From NCBI RefSeq assembly GCF_000145235.1, contig NC_014391.1:1302001-1366000 (forward strand): DNA of 64,000 nt, read 5' to 3'. This document shows, in pieces, positions 34,901-42,266 of this stretch (its first letter is position 1; each line of letters begins with the position of its first letter). This DNA comes from Micromonospora aurantiaca ATCC 27029. Lineage in GTDB: Bacteria; Actinomycetota; Actinomycetes; Mycobacteriales; Micromonosporaceae. The position numbers were made by a program, and so were the translations under genes. The notes below the pieces were generated by a model. That model did not search any database. It worked only from the letters and a program-made list of their open reading frames with translations, and was not told the DNA's origin.

Positions 34901-35460
34901 CCGACGAACACGTCCCCTTCCTGCCCGCCTACCGCTACAAGCCGTCCGGCTTACGCAAGCGGGCGCAGTGGGAGCGGACCTGGGCGCAGCAGCGGCTGGA
35001 GGACGCGGGCGAAGACGTGGACATCAAGGTGCCGCCGAAGTACACGTCGGCGGACTTCGCCAAGCCGTCGTACTGGAGGGCGCGCGGCAAGCTCGACGTG
35101 CCGAAGGAGCGCTTCATCTCGTATCCGAAGGCGGGTCGCGACGGTGACGGTACGGAACTGCTCGGCTGGGCGGGGTGGGACCACCTCGCGCAGGCACAGG
35201 CGCTGGCGACCGTCTATCTGGATCGCAAGCTGCAGGCTGCGTGGTCGGCGGAACGACTGCTGCCGTTGCTGGCGGGCATCGCGGAGCTGGAGCCGTGGCT
35301 GCACCAGTGGCACACCGACGAGCGTCCCGACTTCCCCGGAGTCCCGGCCCAGTTCTTCACCGACCTCATCGACACCGAACTGTCCCAGCTTGGGGCTGAC
35401 CGACCAGATCTCCTCGCGCTGCGAGGGCTTGGTGGCCATGCCGACAACCGCGGCGAGTAG
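31936..35460 (+). CDS. pglX: BREX type 2 adenine-specific DNA methyltransferase PglX
   Basis: The 1174-residue protein carries the N6-adenine methyltransferase motif I DPTCGSGHFLLGAF (about 226) and catalytic motif IV NPPY (about 359-362). PglX modifies DNA and is essential to BREX/Pgl, marking host DNA in type 1 BREX and tied to phage-DNA marking in the Streptomyces Pgl model. ATG 31936 overlaps the pglW stop (ATGA). From about 33240 to 34050 (residues about 435-705) base composition falls to the 50s in percent G+C, against nearly 70% on both sides, in the part expected to hold the target-recognition domain. The gene is intact. A run of six G lies at 32070-32075. Confidence 0.94.
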   Translation: MIPLKALQTQVTALTDDLRGQVAADSELESSLRKEHARATEARRTGGTFETWLDDVVDQAAVAWVLGCVFVRFCEDNELVDPLWIGGPEPVAPVGRAMQHRQQHLIDNPRHNDREWLREAFTYLRGLRATGKIFDEHNPVWRFDISGAAAEKLSEFFRRGPGLVSLRVDDLNTRFLGDLYQDLSTHAKKTYALLQTPDFVEEFILDRTFEPAVREFGLPETSVIDPTCGSGHFLLGAFGQLVRKWREREPATDIRVLVERALGQVTGVDINPFAVAIARFRLLIAAMRECGLTSLERTPSWPVRVATGDSLLQWGRKSRHQGDLIAMLEGQNAFAYAAEDADVLADYLREGQYTVVVGNPPYITVADKARNQLYRDIYPDVCHRQYALTVPFAKRFFDLARQSDEHGEGAGHVGQITGNAFMKREFGKKLIEDYFAHQVELTAIVDTSGAYIPGHGTPTAILVGRSRFRRRAPNIRIIRGIRGEPERPGDAANGAVWTAIKKQFDLPGSDSEWISVQDTPRSEMACFPWSLSGGGAVELRDLIEQRSVPLGSAVDSIGRTTHTGQDEAFYLNSAAVATRGMSSAVVPVVAGEDVRDFQLHLDAVAMFPYGTDGVPRETSISESRFYWITRVWLRSRIDFGRTVEQRGLRWFDHSMFFAKRFRVPRSIAFPFVATHNHFVLDRGGKVFNRTAPAIKLAERATEYDHLRLLGVLNSSTACFWLKQVSYPKGGDPIGGDGARVSAEPWSDRYEFTGTKLQEFPLPRAYPVERARLLDSLAQRLAGLTPAAVAESAVPTRERLATAHADYDETRARMIALQEELDWEVYRLYGLRDDDLTFVEPPRLALGERAFEIVLARRMAAGEVETQWFARHGSTPLTELPAHWPDDYRALVQRRIEVIESDRNIALIERPECKRRWATEGWDAMQAKALRDWLLDRLEAPELWGDRPIPQSVAQLADRVRHDDDFRAVLELWAGRDDYDLTKTLAKLIADEHVPFLPAYRYKPSGLRKRAQWERTWAQQRLEDAGEDVDIKVPPKYTSADFAKPSYWRARGKLDVPKERFISYPKAGRDGDGTELLGWAGWDHLAQAQALATVYLDRKLQAAWSAERLLPLLAGIAELEPWLHQWHTDERPDFPGVPAQFFTDLIDTELSQLGADRPDLLALRGLGGHADNRGE

Positions 35461-35472
35461 CAGGAGTAGAAG

Positions 35473-36738
35473 ATGATCGACCAGGCAAGTCTGGGCGGCC
35501 TGTACGACGGCTTCGAGGGCTACCGCAATGTGGAGCGAGCGGATCTCGATCAGGTGCTCCGAACAGGCATCGTCGCACTGGACACCAACCTGCTGCTGGA
35601 TCTCTACCGCTACTCCAAGAGCGCTCGGAAGCAGGTCTTCTCGGCGCTCGACGCAGTGGCGCCCGCGTTGTTCATGCCGGCTCAAGTGCAGAAGGAGTTC
35701 TGGCGCAACCGGGACGACGTGATCCGGCGCGTGATCGCCACCAACTCAGTCGCCGGCCTGCAGGAAGCCAGGAAGAAGGCTCTCGCCGAGGTCGACTCGT
35801 GGGCTGCCCGCACGACGCCTGGGGCCGAAGCAGACGAGCAGCGGGCACTGCTCGACAAGGCATTCACCGAGGTGATCGGCTGGGTGAAGCGTGGCGGGAG
35901 CGGGCTCAACCTGCGGGCGGCACTTCGTGACGTTGCCGAGGACCCTGTCCTCGGCAAACTCCGCGAACTCTTCGAGCACCGCGTCGGCCGGCCGTTCCCT
36001 TCCGAGCGCCTGGCGGAGTTGATCGCCGTCGGGCGACAGCGCTTCGAGCGCCGGATGCCGCCCGGATACATGGACGCGGACAAGCCGGGCCAGCAGGAGG
36101 AGGGAACCGGGGACTTCCTCCTCTGGGAGCAGCTCATCCAGCACGCGGCGGTGCAGAGGAAAAACCTGCTCTTCGTCACCCGGGACCGCAAGGAGGACTG
36201 GTGGCGGCTCGACGCGGCCAGAGAGCCGATCGGGCCGCGCGTGGAGTTGATCAACGAGATGTCCGAACGGGCGGGCGTGGGCTTCTTCATGGCCGTACCC
36301 GAGGACTTCCTGGCGGCGGCGTCCGCCGCCTTCCAGGTCGACGTCAGTGAGAGCACGCTCGATACGACCGAGCGGCTCGCCGAGGAGCCGGAGCAGGACG
36401 GACCACGGCCCTGGACCCGGGCTCAGTTCGAGATCCTGCTGGCCCGGCTTGAGGAGTCTGGCTATCCGCTGCGGGCGGCCGTACTTCGGGAGGCGGCCCA
36501 GAGTCCGAAGGGCTTTCTGCCGAGACAACGGGTCTACGAACTCGGTGAGTATCCCGAGGGACGTCTGCTGGTCGGCTTCACCCGGCCCGTGATCGGGGCC
36601 ACGCGAGACCTGGTTGCCACCGGCAGTCTGCCCGAGGGCCTTGAGCCGGCGCTTCGGGCGCACTATGTGCGTAGCGGCAAGGCGGACGGTTTCGTGGTGC
36701 CGCGTTCGATCGTCGAGAACCCAGGCGGTGGAGAGTAG
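35473..36738 (+). CDS. PIN-like domain protein inserted in the BREX operon
   Basis: The 421-residue protein has acidic residues spaced as in PIN-like nucleases (PIN_8 type): VALDTNLLLDLYR (Asp about 37), GDFLLWEQLI (about 213) and LFVTRDRKEDWW (about 238). These would chelate Mg2+ for RNA or DNA cleavage. A C-terminal extension of about 100 residues (PWTRAQFEILLARLEESGYP) is unassigned and looks helical. It begins 12 bp after pglX and is followed 2 bp later by the HNH gene. It is not one of the six core type 2 BREX genes, so it is a passenger or accessory factor. Its ATG follows AGGAG. Confidence 0.8.
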   Translation: MIDQASLGGLYDGFEGYRNVERADLDQVLRTGIVALDTNLLLDLYRYSKSARKQVFSALDAVAPALFMPAQVQKEFWRNRDDVIRRVIATNSVAGLQEARKKALAEVDSWAARTTPGAEADEQRALLDKAFTEVIGWVKRGGSGLNLRAALRDVAEDPVLGKLRELFEHRVGRPFPSERLAELIAVGRQRFERRMPPGYMDADKPGQQEEGTGDFLLWEQLIQHAAVQRKNLLFVTRDRKEDWWRLDAAREPIGPRVELINEMSERAGVGFFMAVPEDFLAAASAAFQVDVSESTLDTTERLAEEPEQDGPRPWTRAQFEILLARLEESGYPLRAAVLREAAQSPKGFLPRQRVYELGEYPEGRLLVGFTRPVIGATRDLVATGSLPEGLEPALRAHYVRSGKADGFVVPRSIVENPGGGE

Positions 36739-36740
36739 CC

Positions 36741-38231
36741 GTGCCGGACCGTGGACGACTCGACGCCGGAGCGACGCCAGGACACCGGCCGCAACTGGTG
36801 TTGCAGTTGCGGGGCGGGGCGAACGTACGCGGCCCGAAGCACTATCAGCACTCCATCATCCGAGGCGTCCGGCTCGCCGAGATTGCGGCGGAACTGGGGC
36901 CGGAACTGCCGGTGCTGCGGCGGCTCTATCCGGAAGGTGTGGCGCGACTGTGGGGTTCGACGCCGACTGAGCAAGTGAACAACGACAAGGCGCGTGCGCT
37001 CCGTGAACGTAAGGTCGGCGACCACGTTCTCTTCTACGCTGACAAGGTCTTCTACGCCCGCGCCCGCATCCTGCATCTCTTCCGGAATCAGGCCGTCGCG
37101 AAGAGGGTGTGGCAGACCGACGATGAGGGCCAGACCTGGGAACACATCATGGCGCTGGGGGCGATCGATCAGTTCACTCATGCCGTCCCGGCCGAGCCCA
37201 TCCTGCGTCAACTCGGACTCCGTTGTCCGCTGCGGAGTCTCACGCTTGTCAACGCTGACGAGTACGACTCGATCCTGCCGCTCCTCCCGACGTTGCCCAG
37301 CATCGGCTCACCGCACGGTCTGCCCACCCGGAAGCGGATGGGCCGTAAGCAGTTCTTCCGCGTGCTGCGGCAGGTGCTCGAAAGGAGCAGTGAGGCATCG
37401 CCACCTGACCTGCCGCTGGCGATGCTGTGGGCGATCGGTCGAGCGGCCGCCGCTGCGGAGCCGAGCAGCCGCACCGCAGAGACCACCACGTCCCTAGAGG
37501 CGTTCCTCGAACGTCACGGCGGTTCGAACGAGCGATCGCTGCTGCGGCCTCTGGTCGATAGTGGGCTGTGGGACCACGAGCGTGCACTGAACTGGGAGGT
37601 AGATCGCTCCGGCTTCCACGGTGGCCGGGCACCGAGCGCTCCGGACGTCGTCAAATCTGACTTGTCGGCAGAGGCCGCCGCGCTGCTGGCCGACGTCGAC
37701 ATGCGGGGTCGCGCCGTGGCGATACTGTCCCGGGCACTGACCTCCGACCTCGACCGGGCAACGGTACTGGCTCAGGTGGGGCTTGCGGGGTACGACTCAG
37801 CGGCCGGCACGCTGGAGCCGGATCTCCTCACGCCCACCGGCTCGGGTGATCCGGCGGAGAGAAAGCTCGTGACGGTCGACCGCATCGTCCGCAGCAGCCG
37901 GTACGCGAAGGCCGTGAAGCGGCTCTACGACCATCGGTGCCAGATTTGCGGAGTCCGGCTGGCGACCCGGGACGGCTACTACAGCGAAGCGGCGCACATC
38001 CGTGGGTTGGGCAAGCCGCACGACGGCACGGACGACCTCAGCAACCTGCTCTGCCTCTGCCCCAATCACCACACCCAGTTCGACTTCTTCGCCCTGTACG
38101 TCGATGAGAAGTTCACGGTGCGACGGACGAGCGACGACTCGCCGATCAGCGAGCTACGCCGCCACCCGCAACATCACATCGATCAAAACCATCTGCGGCA
38201 TCATCGTCGCTTCTGTGGACTTCCAAAATGA
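36741..38231 (+). CDS. HNH endonuclease with PUA/EVE-like N-terminal region, inserted in the BREX operon
   Basis: The protein has 496 residues. The C-terminal HNH_2-type nuclease contains CQICGVRL (about 400), SEAAHIRGLG (about 416) and NLLCLCPNHHTQFDF (about 435-449), giving the paired cysteines and His-Asn-His metal site. The N-terminal part (about 20-170) has KVGDHVLFYADKVFYARA and VWQTDDEGQTWEHIMAL, reminiscent of EVE/PUA-like modules that read modified bases. That match is by eye. The GTG at 36741 follows GGAGAG and lies 2 bp after the PIN gene stop. It is not a core BREX gene. A modification-dependent restriction role is a hypothesis. Confidence 0.78.
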   Translation: MPDRGRLDAGATPGHRPQLVLQLRGGANVRGPKHYQHSIIRGVRLAEIAAELGPELPVLRRLYPEGVARLWGSTPTEQVNNDKARALRERKVGDHVLFYADKVFYARARILHLFRNQAVAKRVWQTDDEGQTWEHIMALGAIDQFTHAVPAEPILRQLGLRCPLRSLTLVNADEYDSILPLLPTLPSIGSPHGLPTRKRMGRKQFFRVLRQVLERSSEASPPDLPLAMLWAIGRAAAAAEPSSRTAETTTSLEAFLERHGGSNERSLLRPLVDSGLWDHERALNWEVDRSGFHGGRAPSAPDVVKSDLSAEAAALLADVDMRGRAVAILSRALTSDLDRATVLAQVGLAGYDSAAGTLEPDLLTPTGSGDPAERKLVTVDRIVRSSRYAKAVKRLYDHRCQICGVRLATRDGYYSEAAHIRGLGKPHDGTDDLSNLLCLCPNHHTQFDFFALYVDEKFTVRRTSDDSPISELRRHPQHHIDQNHLRHHRRFCGLPK

Positions 38232-38459
38232 CGGACAAGGGTGAGGCGACTGTCCGGAATCCGACTCATCTTCACTGTCCTATGCGCCGGTGCCAAGCGA
38301 ACTGATCTGCGGTTCCTCCCTCGATCGGTGGATGGCAAGCTCAACAGTTTGCGAGGAGTTTTCCCAATCGGTCTGGACGATGTCCAATCAGGGCGCTGCC
38401 AACCAATCAGGTCGATGGGTAGCGTGTCGGGCACCCTGGGGAGGCTTGGAGGAGCACCT
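38232..38459 (+). promoter_or_regulatory. Lower-GC spacer before pglY with three spaced CCAATC repeats
   Basis: This 228-bp gap is the only long break inside the BREX operon and is clearly less G+C-rich than the genes. CCAATC occurs at 38364, 38384 and 38403, about two helical turns apart, the last two as CCAATCAG. It may hold an internal promoter and activator site for pglY. The open frame across it in phase with pglY lacks a ribosome site, and GGAGGAG before 38460 marks the real start. Confidence 0.4.
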
Positions 38460-41400
38460 GTGACGCTGCTGCGCGACCTGATCGACATCCCGACGTCCGT
38501 CGGCGAAGGGGACTTCGTGGTGAAGGCGGCCGAGGGTGCCGACCTGCACCGGTACGTCGTCACCGACCAGCTACGCGACAACTTCGCTACGGCGTTGCAG
38601 CGGATCGGCCACGCGATCACCACCGGCCGCTCGCAGGCCATGTTCCTGCACGGCTCGTTCGGCTCCGGTAAGTCGCACTTCATGGCGGTGCTGCGGGAGA
38701 TCCTGGCGCACAACCCCGAGGCCCGGAAGATCAAAGGGCTCGAGGGTCCGGTGGTCGCGGCCGATTCCTGGCTCCCCGGCCGGAAGTTCCTCACCCTGAC
38801 GCTGCACATGCTCGACGCGCGCTCGGTCGAGCAGGCGATCCTCGAAGGCTATCTGCGCCAGATCACCGCCGCGCATCCGGACGCGCCAGTACCTGCCGTA
38901 CACCGGTCGGATGCACTGTTGGACAACGCAGCGGGGCTGCGGCGGACGCTGGGCGACGACAAGTTCTTCGCGGCGCTGCGTGGTGGCGCCGCCGCGCCCG
39001 GCGCGGGCGGCCTCGGCCTGGCCGCGATGCGGGCCCAGGCCGAGGGGTGGACCCCGCAGCGGTACGCGGAGGCGGCCGCTCAGCCACCCGGCACGAAGGA
39101 CCGCGACGCGCTCGTCAGTGCGCTCACCCAGACGTTCTTCAGCGGCGCGGTGCACAGCGCCGAATATCTCGACCTGGACAGCGGCCTCGCGGTCATCACC
39201 CGGCACGCCAAGTCCCTCGGGTACGACGGGATCGTCCTCTTCCTCGACGAGTTGATCCTCTGGTTGTCCGGCCGCATCGCCGACTACACGTTCGTCAACA
39301 CCGAGGGAGCGAAGCTCAACAAGCTGGTCGAGTCCGCAGACGCGGCCCGGCCGCTGCCGCTGATCTCCTTCGTCGCCCGGCAGCGCAACCTGGAGGAGTT
39401 CCTCGGCCCGCAGGTCGGCGGCACAGAGCGGGAAGCGCTGGCACACGTGATGCGCAGCGTCCAGGGCCGGCTCGGGGAGATCGTCCTCGCCGACACCAAC
39501 CTGCCGGAGATCACCGAGAAGCGCCTGCTGCACCCCAACGACGAGGCGGCGCGGGCGGTCATCGACAACGCTTTCGCCGCTGTCCGGCACAACCGCGAGG
39601 TGTGGGACATCCTGCTGCTCGGCGCACAGTACGGCGACGCCGGCATCGGTTCCGACGCCACCGCCTTCCGCCAGCTCTACCCGTTCTCGCCGGCGCTGGT
39701 GGCCACCCTGGTCGCGCTGTCGCAGGCGTTGCAGCGCGAGCGGACCGCGCTGAAGGTGATGACCGAACTGCTGGTCGAGCGGCGGGACACGCTGAAGGTC
39801 AATGACCTGATCGGGGTCGCCGCGCTCTTCGACCCGCTGGTTCTGCACGGCGAACTACCGGATCGCCCGAAGCTACGCCAGCAGTTCGACGCCGCCCGCA
39901 ACCTCTATCTGCGCAAGATGCGCCCGCTACTGCTCACCCTAAACGGCATCGACGACGAGCGGGCAGCAGCACACACCCAGTTCCAGCTCGACGACAAGCT
40001 GGTCAAGACCATCCTGCTCGGCGCGCTGGTGCCCGAGGTGCCGGCGCTGCACAACCTGACCGCGGCCAAGTTGCACGCGCTCAACTTCGGCTCGATCGCC
40101 TCGCCGATTCCGGGCTACGAGAACACCATGGTGCTCACCCGGCTGCGCAAGATCTCCCAGGACGCGGGAGAACTGCACCTCACCGACGACCATGACCCGG
40201 TCGTGTCGCTCAAGCTGCACGCCGTCGACTTCGACAAGCTGCTGGACCTGGTGCCGCACAACGAGACCTCGGCCGGCGTACGGCAGCAACTGCTCCGCGA
40301 GCTGATCAGCGCGGAGATGGGGCTGACCGGCACCGAGGGGAGCCACGGTGAGTTGCAGCACCCCCGCGAGTGGCGAGGGCGGCGGCACGTCGTACAGGTC
40401 AAGTTCGGCAACGTCCGCGACCCGCTCACGATGCCGGTCGCCGCACTGATCGCTCCTGGCGAATCCTGGCGAGTCATCATCGACTACCCGTTCGATCCGC
40501 AGGACTTCCCCCGCAACGCGGACCGGGCCCGGATCGACGAGCTGCCGCGTGGCTCCAACACGGTGTTCTGGCTACCGCTGTACCTGACCGACGACATGAT
40601 GAGCCGGGTCGCCCAGCTCGCAAAGATCAACTACTTGCTCGGCGTGGGTGGTGCCGGAGAGCGGCTCAACACACTTGCCGCCGACTGGCCCCAGGCCGAC
40701 CGGCAACAGGGTCGCGTTTACCTGCTGCAGCGTCAGACCCAGCTGCGCGACGGCCTGATCACCGCGCTCAAGCAGGCGTACGGGGCCGCGACTCCGCAGC
40801 CCTCCGACGTGCATTCGGACAGCGTCGGCGTGCTGCACACACTGGCCGACGGCCTGCGCGTCGGCGACCCGAGGGGCGGGACGCTCGCCGACGCGTTCCG
40901 CAACCTCACCGGTGAGTTGCTGGAGTGGTCGTACCCGGGCACCCCCGCGCTGCCGGTCGACGAGAAGCCGCTCGCCCGGGCCGACCTGCTGAAGGTGTTC
41001 GAATACGCCAAGCGCGCCGCCGCCGACCCCACCCACGGCGTCTCCATCGACTCCCCGGCAGACCAGAAGACGCTGCGCCGAATCTGCAACCCGCTGCAGC
41101 TCGGTGAGGTGGTCGACCACCGCTACGTTCTCGACATCAGCACCTGCTTCTGGAGCCGGCACCTGCTGCAGGAGGCGGCCCGGCAGGACTACCGGGACCG
41201 CTGGCCGGTACACGTGTTGCGCAAGCTGCTCGACCTGCCGAAGGCGCGCGGCTTCGATCGGGAACTGCAAAATCTGATCATCGCGGTCTTCGCGTTCGAG
41301 CAGCAGCTCAGCTGGTACGACAACGGTGGCAAGATCAGCGTAGCGGCGGTCAACGGCGTGGAGGACCGCTTCGAGCTGCGCCACCCACCGATGCCGGACG

Positions 41401-42266
41401 ACGAGACCTGGAAGGCGGCGGTGAGCTTCGGCCAACCCTTCTTCGGCGAGGTCCTGCCCCGGTTCCGCAATCCGGCCAACCTGGGCACCCTGGCCGGCAC
41501 CATGCGCCAGGTCGCGAACCGGTACGCAGGCGACGCCGGCCAACTCGTCGTGAAACTTGATGAGAACGCCGAGCGGCTCGGGCTCGACCCGCACGCCGAG
41601 ACCGGTCGGCTGGCCACCGCCCGCCGGGTTGCGCAGTTCCTCTCCGAGGTAGCGCAGGAACCCGACGACGTGGTGCTCGTCGCGGTGGTCGCCGAGGGCG
41701 AGCCGCGTCTCGGCGGTATGGACGGCCACGCTGCGAGTCAGGTGTTCAAGCAGGCGCGGCAACTCGTTGATGCGCTTGCTGCGGCTCAGTGGTCGGTGAT
41801 CGACGCCATCACCCGGCGTGCGTGGGCACAGGAGGACGCGCGCGCCCGGCTCATCATCGACCGGCTCCACGCCGCCGGACGGGACGAGCAGCACGGTACG
41901 GACCTGGCTGAGGCGCTGCGGCAGGCGGTCGACGCGTCGGTCGAGATGCTCGCCGCACAACGGATCACTCCGCACCCGCTTCCGCCGGCGACACCCATTT
42001 CGCCGGATCCGACGCAACGGGTCGTTCCGTCCGGTGGTCCGGCACCAGTGGTCGACCCGGGACGGCCGGACGTCAGGCCGGCGATTCCGAAGCCTCGGGA
42101 GAACGGCAGCAGCGCGCTCGCCGACCCGGACCCGATGACTGGGGAGGCGGTCGTGCACGACGCGGCGGCCCTGGAAAAAGTTGTCGGAGAGCTCAGGAAA
42201 GAGATCTCCGCAGGTCGCCGGGTCATCATCAGCTGGCGTGCCGAAGCGCCGGAGCGGCAGTCGTGA
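38460..42266 (+). CDS. pglY: BREX type 2 ATPase PglY
   Basis: The 1268-residue AAA+-like protein has Walker A HGSFGSGKSHF (about 64-74) and Walker B IVLFLDELILWL (about 257-268), the family pattern of PglY/BrxC. The remainder is a long helical protein with no other recognised domain. The C-terminal 100 residues are Pro-rich. PglY is one of the two signature large proteins of type 2 BREX and is needed for phage resistance. GTG 38460 follows GGAGGAG by 5-6 nt. Its TGA overlaps the GTG of pglZ by 4 nt. Confidence 0.93.
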   Translation: MTLLRDLIDIPTSVGEGDFVVKAAEGADLHRYVVTDQLRDNFATALQRIGHAITTGRSQAMFLHGSFGSGKSHFMAVLREILAHNPEARKIKGLEGPVVAADSWLPGRKFLTLTLHMLDARSVEQAILEGYLRQITAAHPDAPVPAVHRSDALLDNAAGLRRTLGDDKFFAALRGGAAAPGAGGLGLAAMRAQAEGWTPQRYAEAAAQPPGTKDRDALVSALTQTFFSGAVHSAEYLDLDSGLAVITRHAKSLGYDGIVLFLDELILWLSGRIADYTFVNTEGAKLNKLVESADAARPLPLISFVARQRNLEEFLGPQVGGTEREALAHVMRSVQGRLGEIVLADTNLPEITEKRLLHPNDEAARAVIDNAFAAVRHNREVWDILLLGAQYGDAGIGSDATAFRQLYPFSPALVATLVALSQALQRERTALKVMTELLVERRDTLKVNDLIGVAALFDPLVLHGELPDRPKLRQQFDAARNLYLRKMRPLLLTLNGIDDERAAAHTQFQLDDKLVKTILLGALVPEVPALHNLTAAKLHALNFGSIASPIPGYENTMVLTRLRKISQDAGELHLTDDHDPVVSLKLHAVDFDKLLDLVPHNETSAGVRQQLLRELISAEMGLTGTEGSHGELQHPREWRGRRHVVQVKFGNVRDPLTMPVAALIAPGESWRVIIDYPFDPQDFPRNADRARIDELPRGSNTVFWLPLYLTDDMMSRVAQLAKINYLLGVGGAGERLNTLAADWPQADRQQGRVYLLQRQTQLRDGLITALKQAYGAATPQPSDVHSDSVGVLHTLADGLRVGDPRGGTLADAFRNLTGELLEWSYPGTPALPVDEKPLARADLLKVFEYAKRAAADPTHGVSIDSPADQKTLRRICNPLQLGEVVDHRYVLDISTCFWSRHLLQEAARQDYRDRWPVHVLRKLLDLPKARGFDRELQNLIIAVFAFEQQLSWYDNGGKISVAAVNGVEDRFELRHPPMPDDETWKAAVSFGQPFFGEVLPRFRNPANLGTLAGTMRQVANRYAGDAGQLVVKLDENAERLGLDPHAETGRLATARRVAQFLSEVAQEPDDVVLVAVVAEGEPRLGGMDGHAASQVFKQARQLVDALAAAQWSVIDAITRRAWAQEDARARLIIDRLHAAGRDEQHGTDLAEALRQAVDASVEMLAAQRITPHPLPPATPISPDPTQRVVPSGGPAPVVDPGRPDVRPAIPKPRENGSSALADPDPMTGEAVVHDAAALEKVVGELRKEISAGRRVIISWRAEAPERQS

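Noticed and set aside
38241..38459. N-terminal extension of pglY
   Set aside because: The region is lower in G+C, carries no ribosome site and lies before a clear GGAGGAG-GTG start at 38460.
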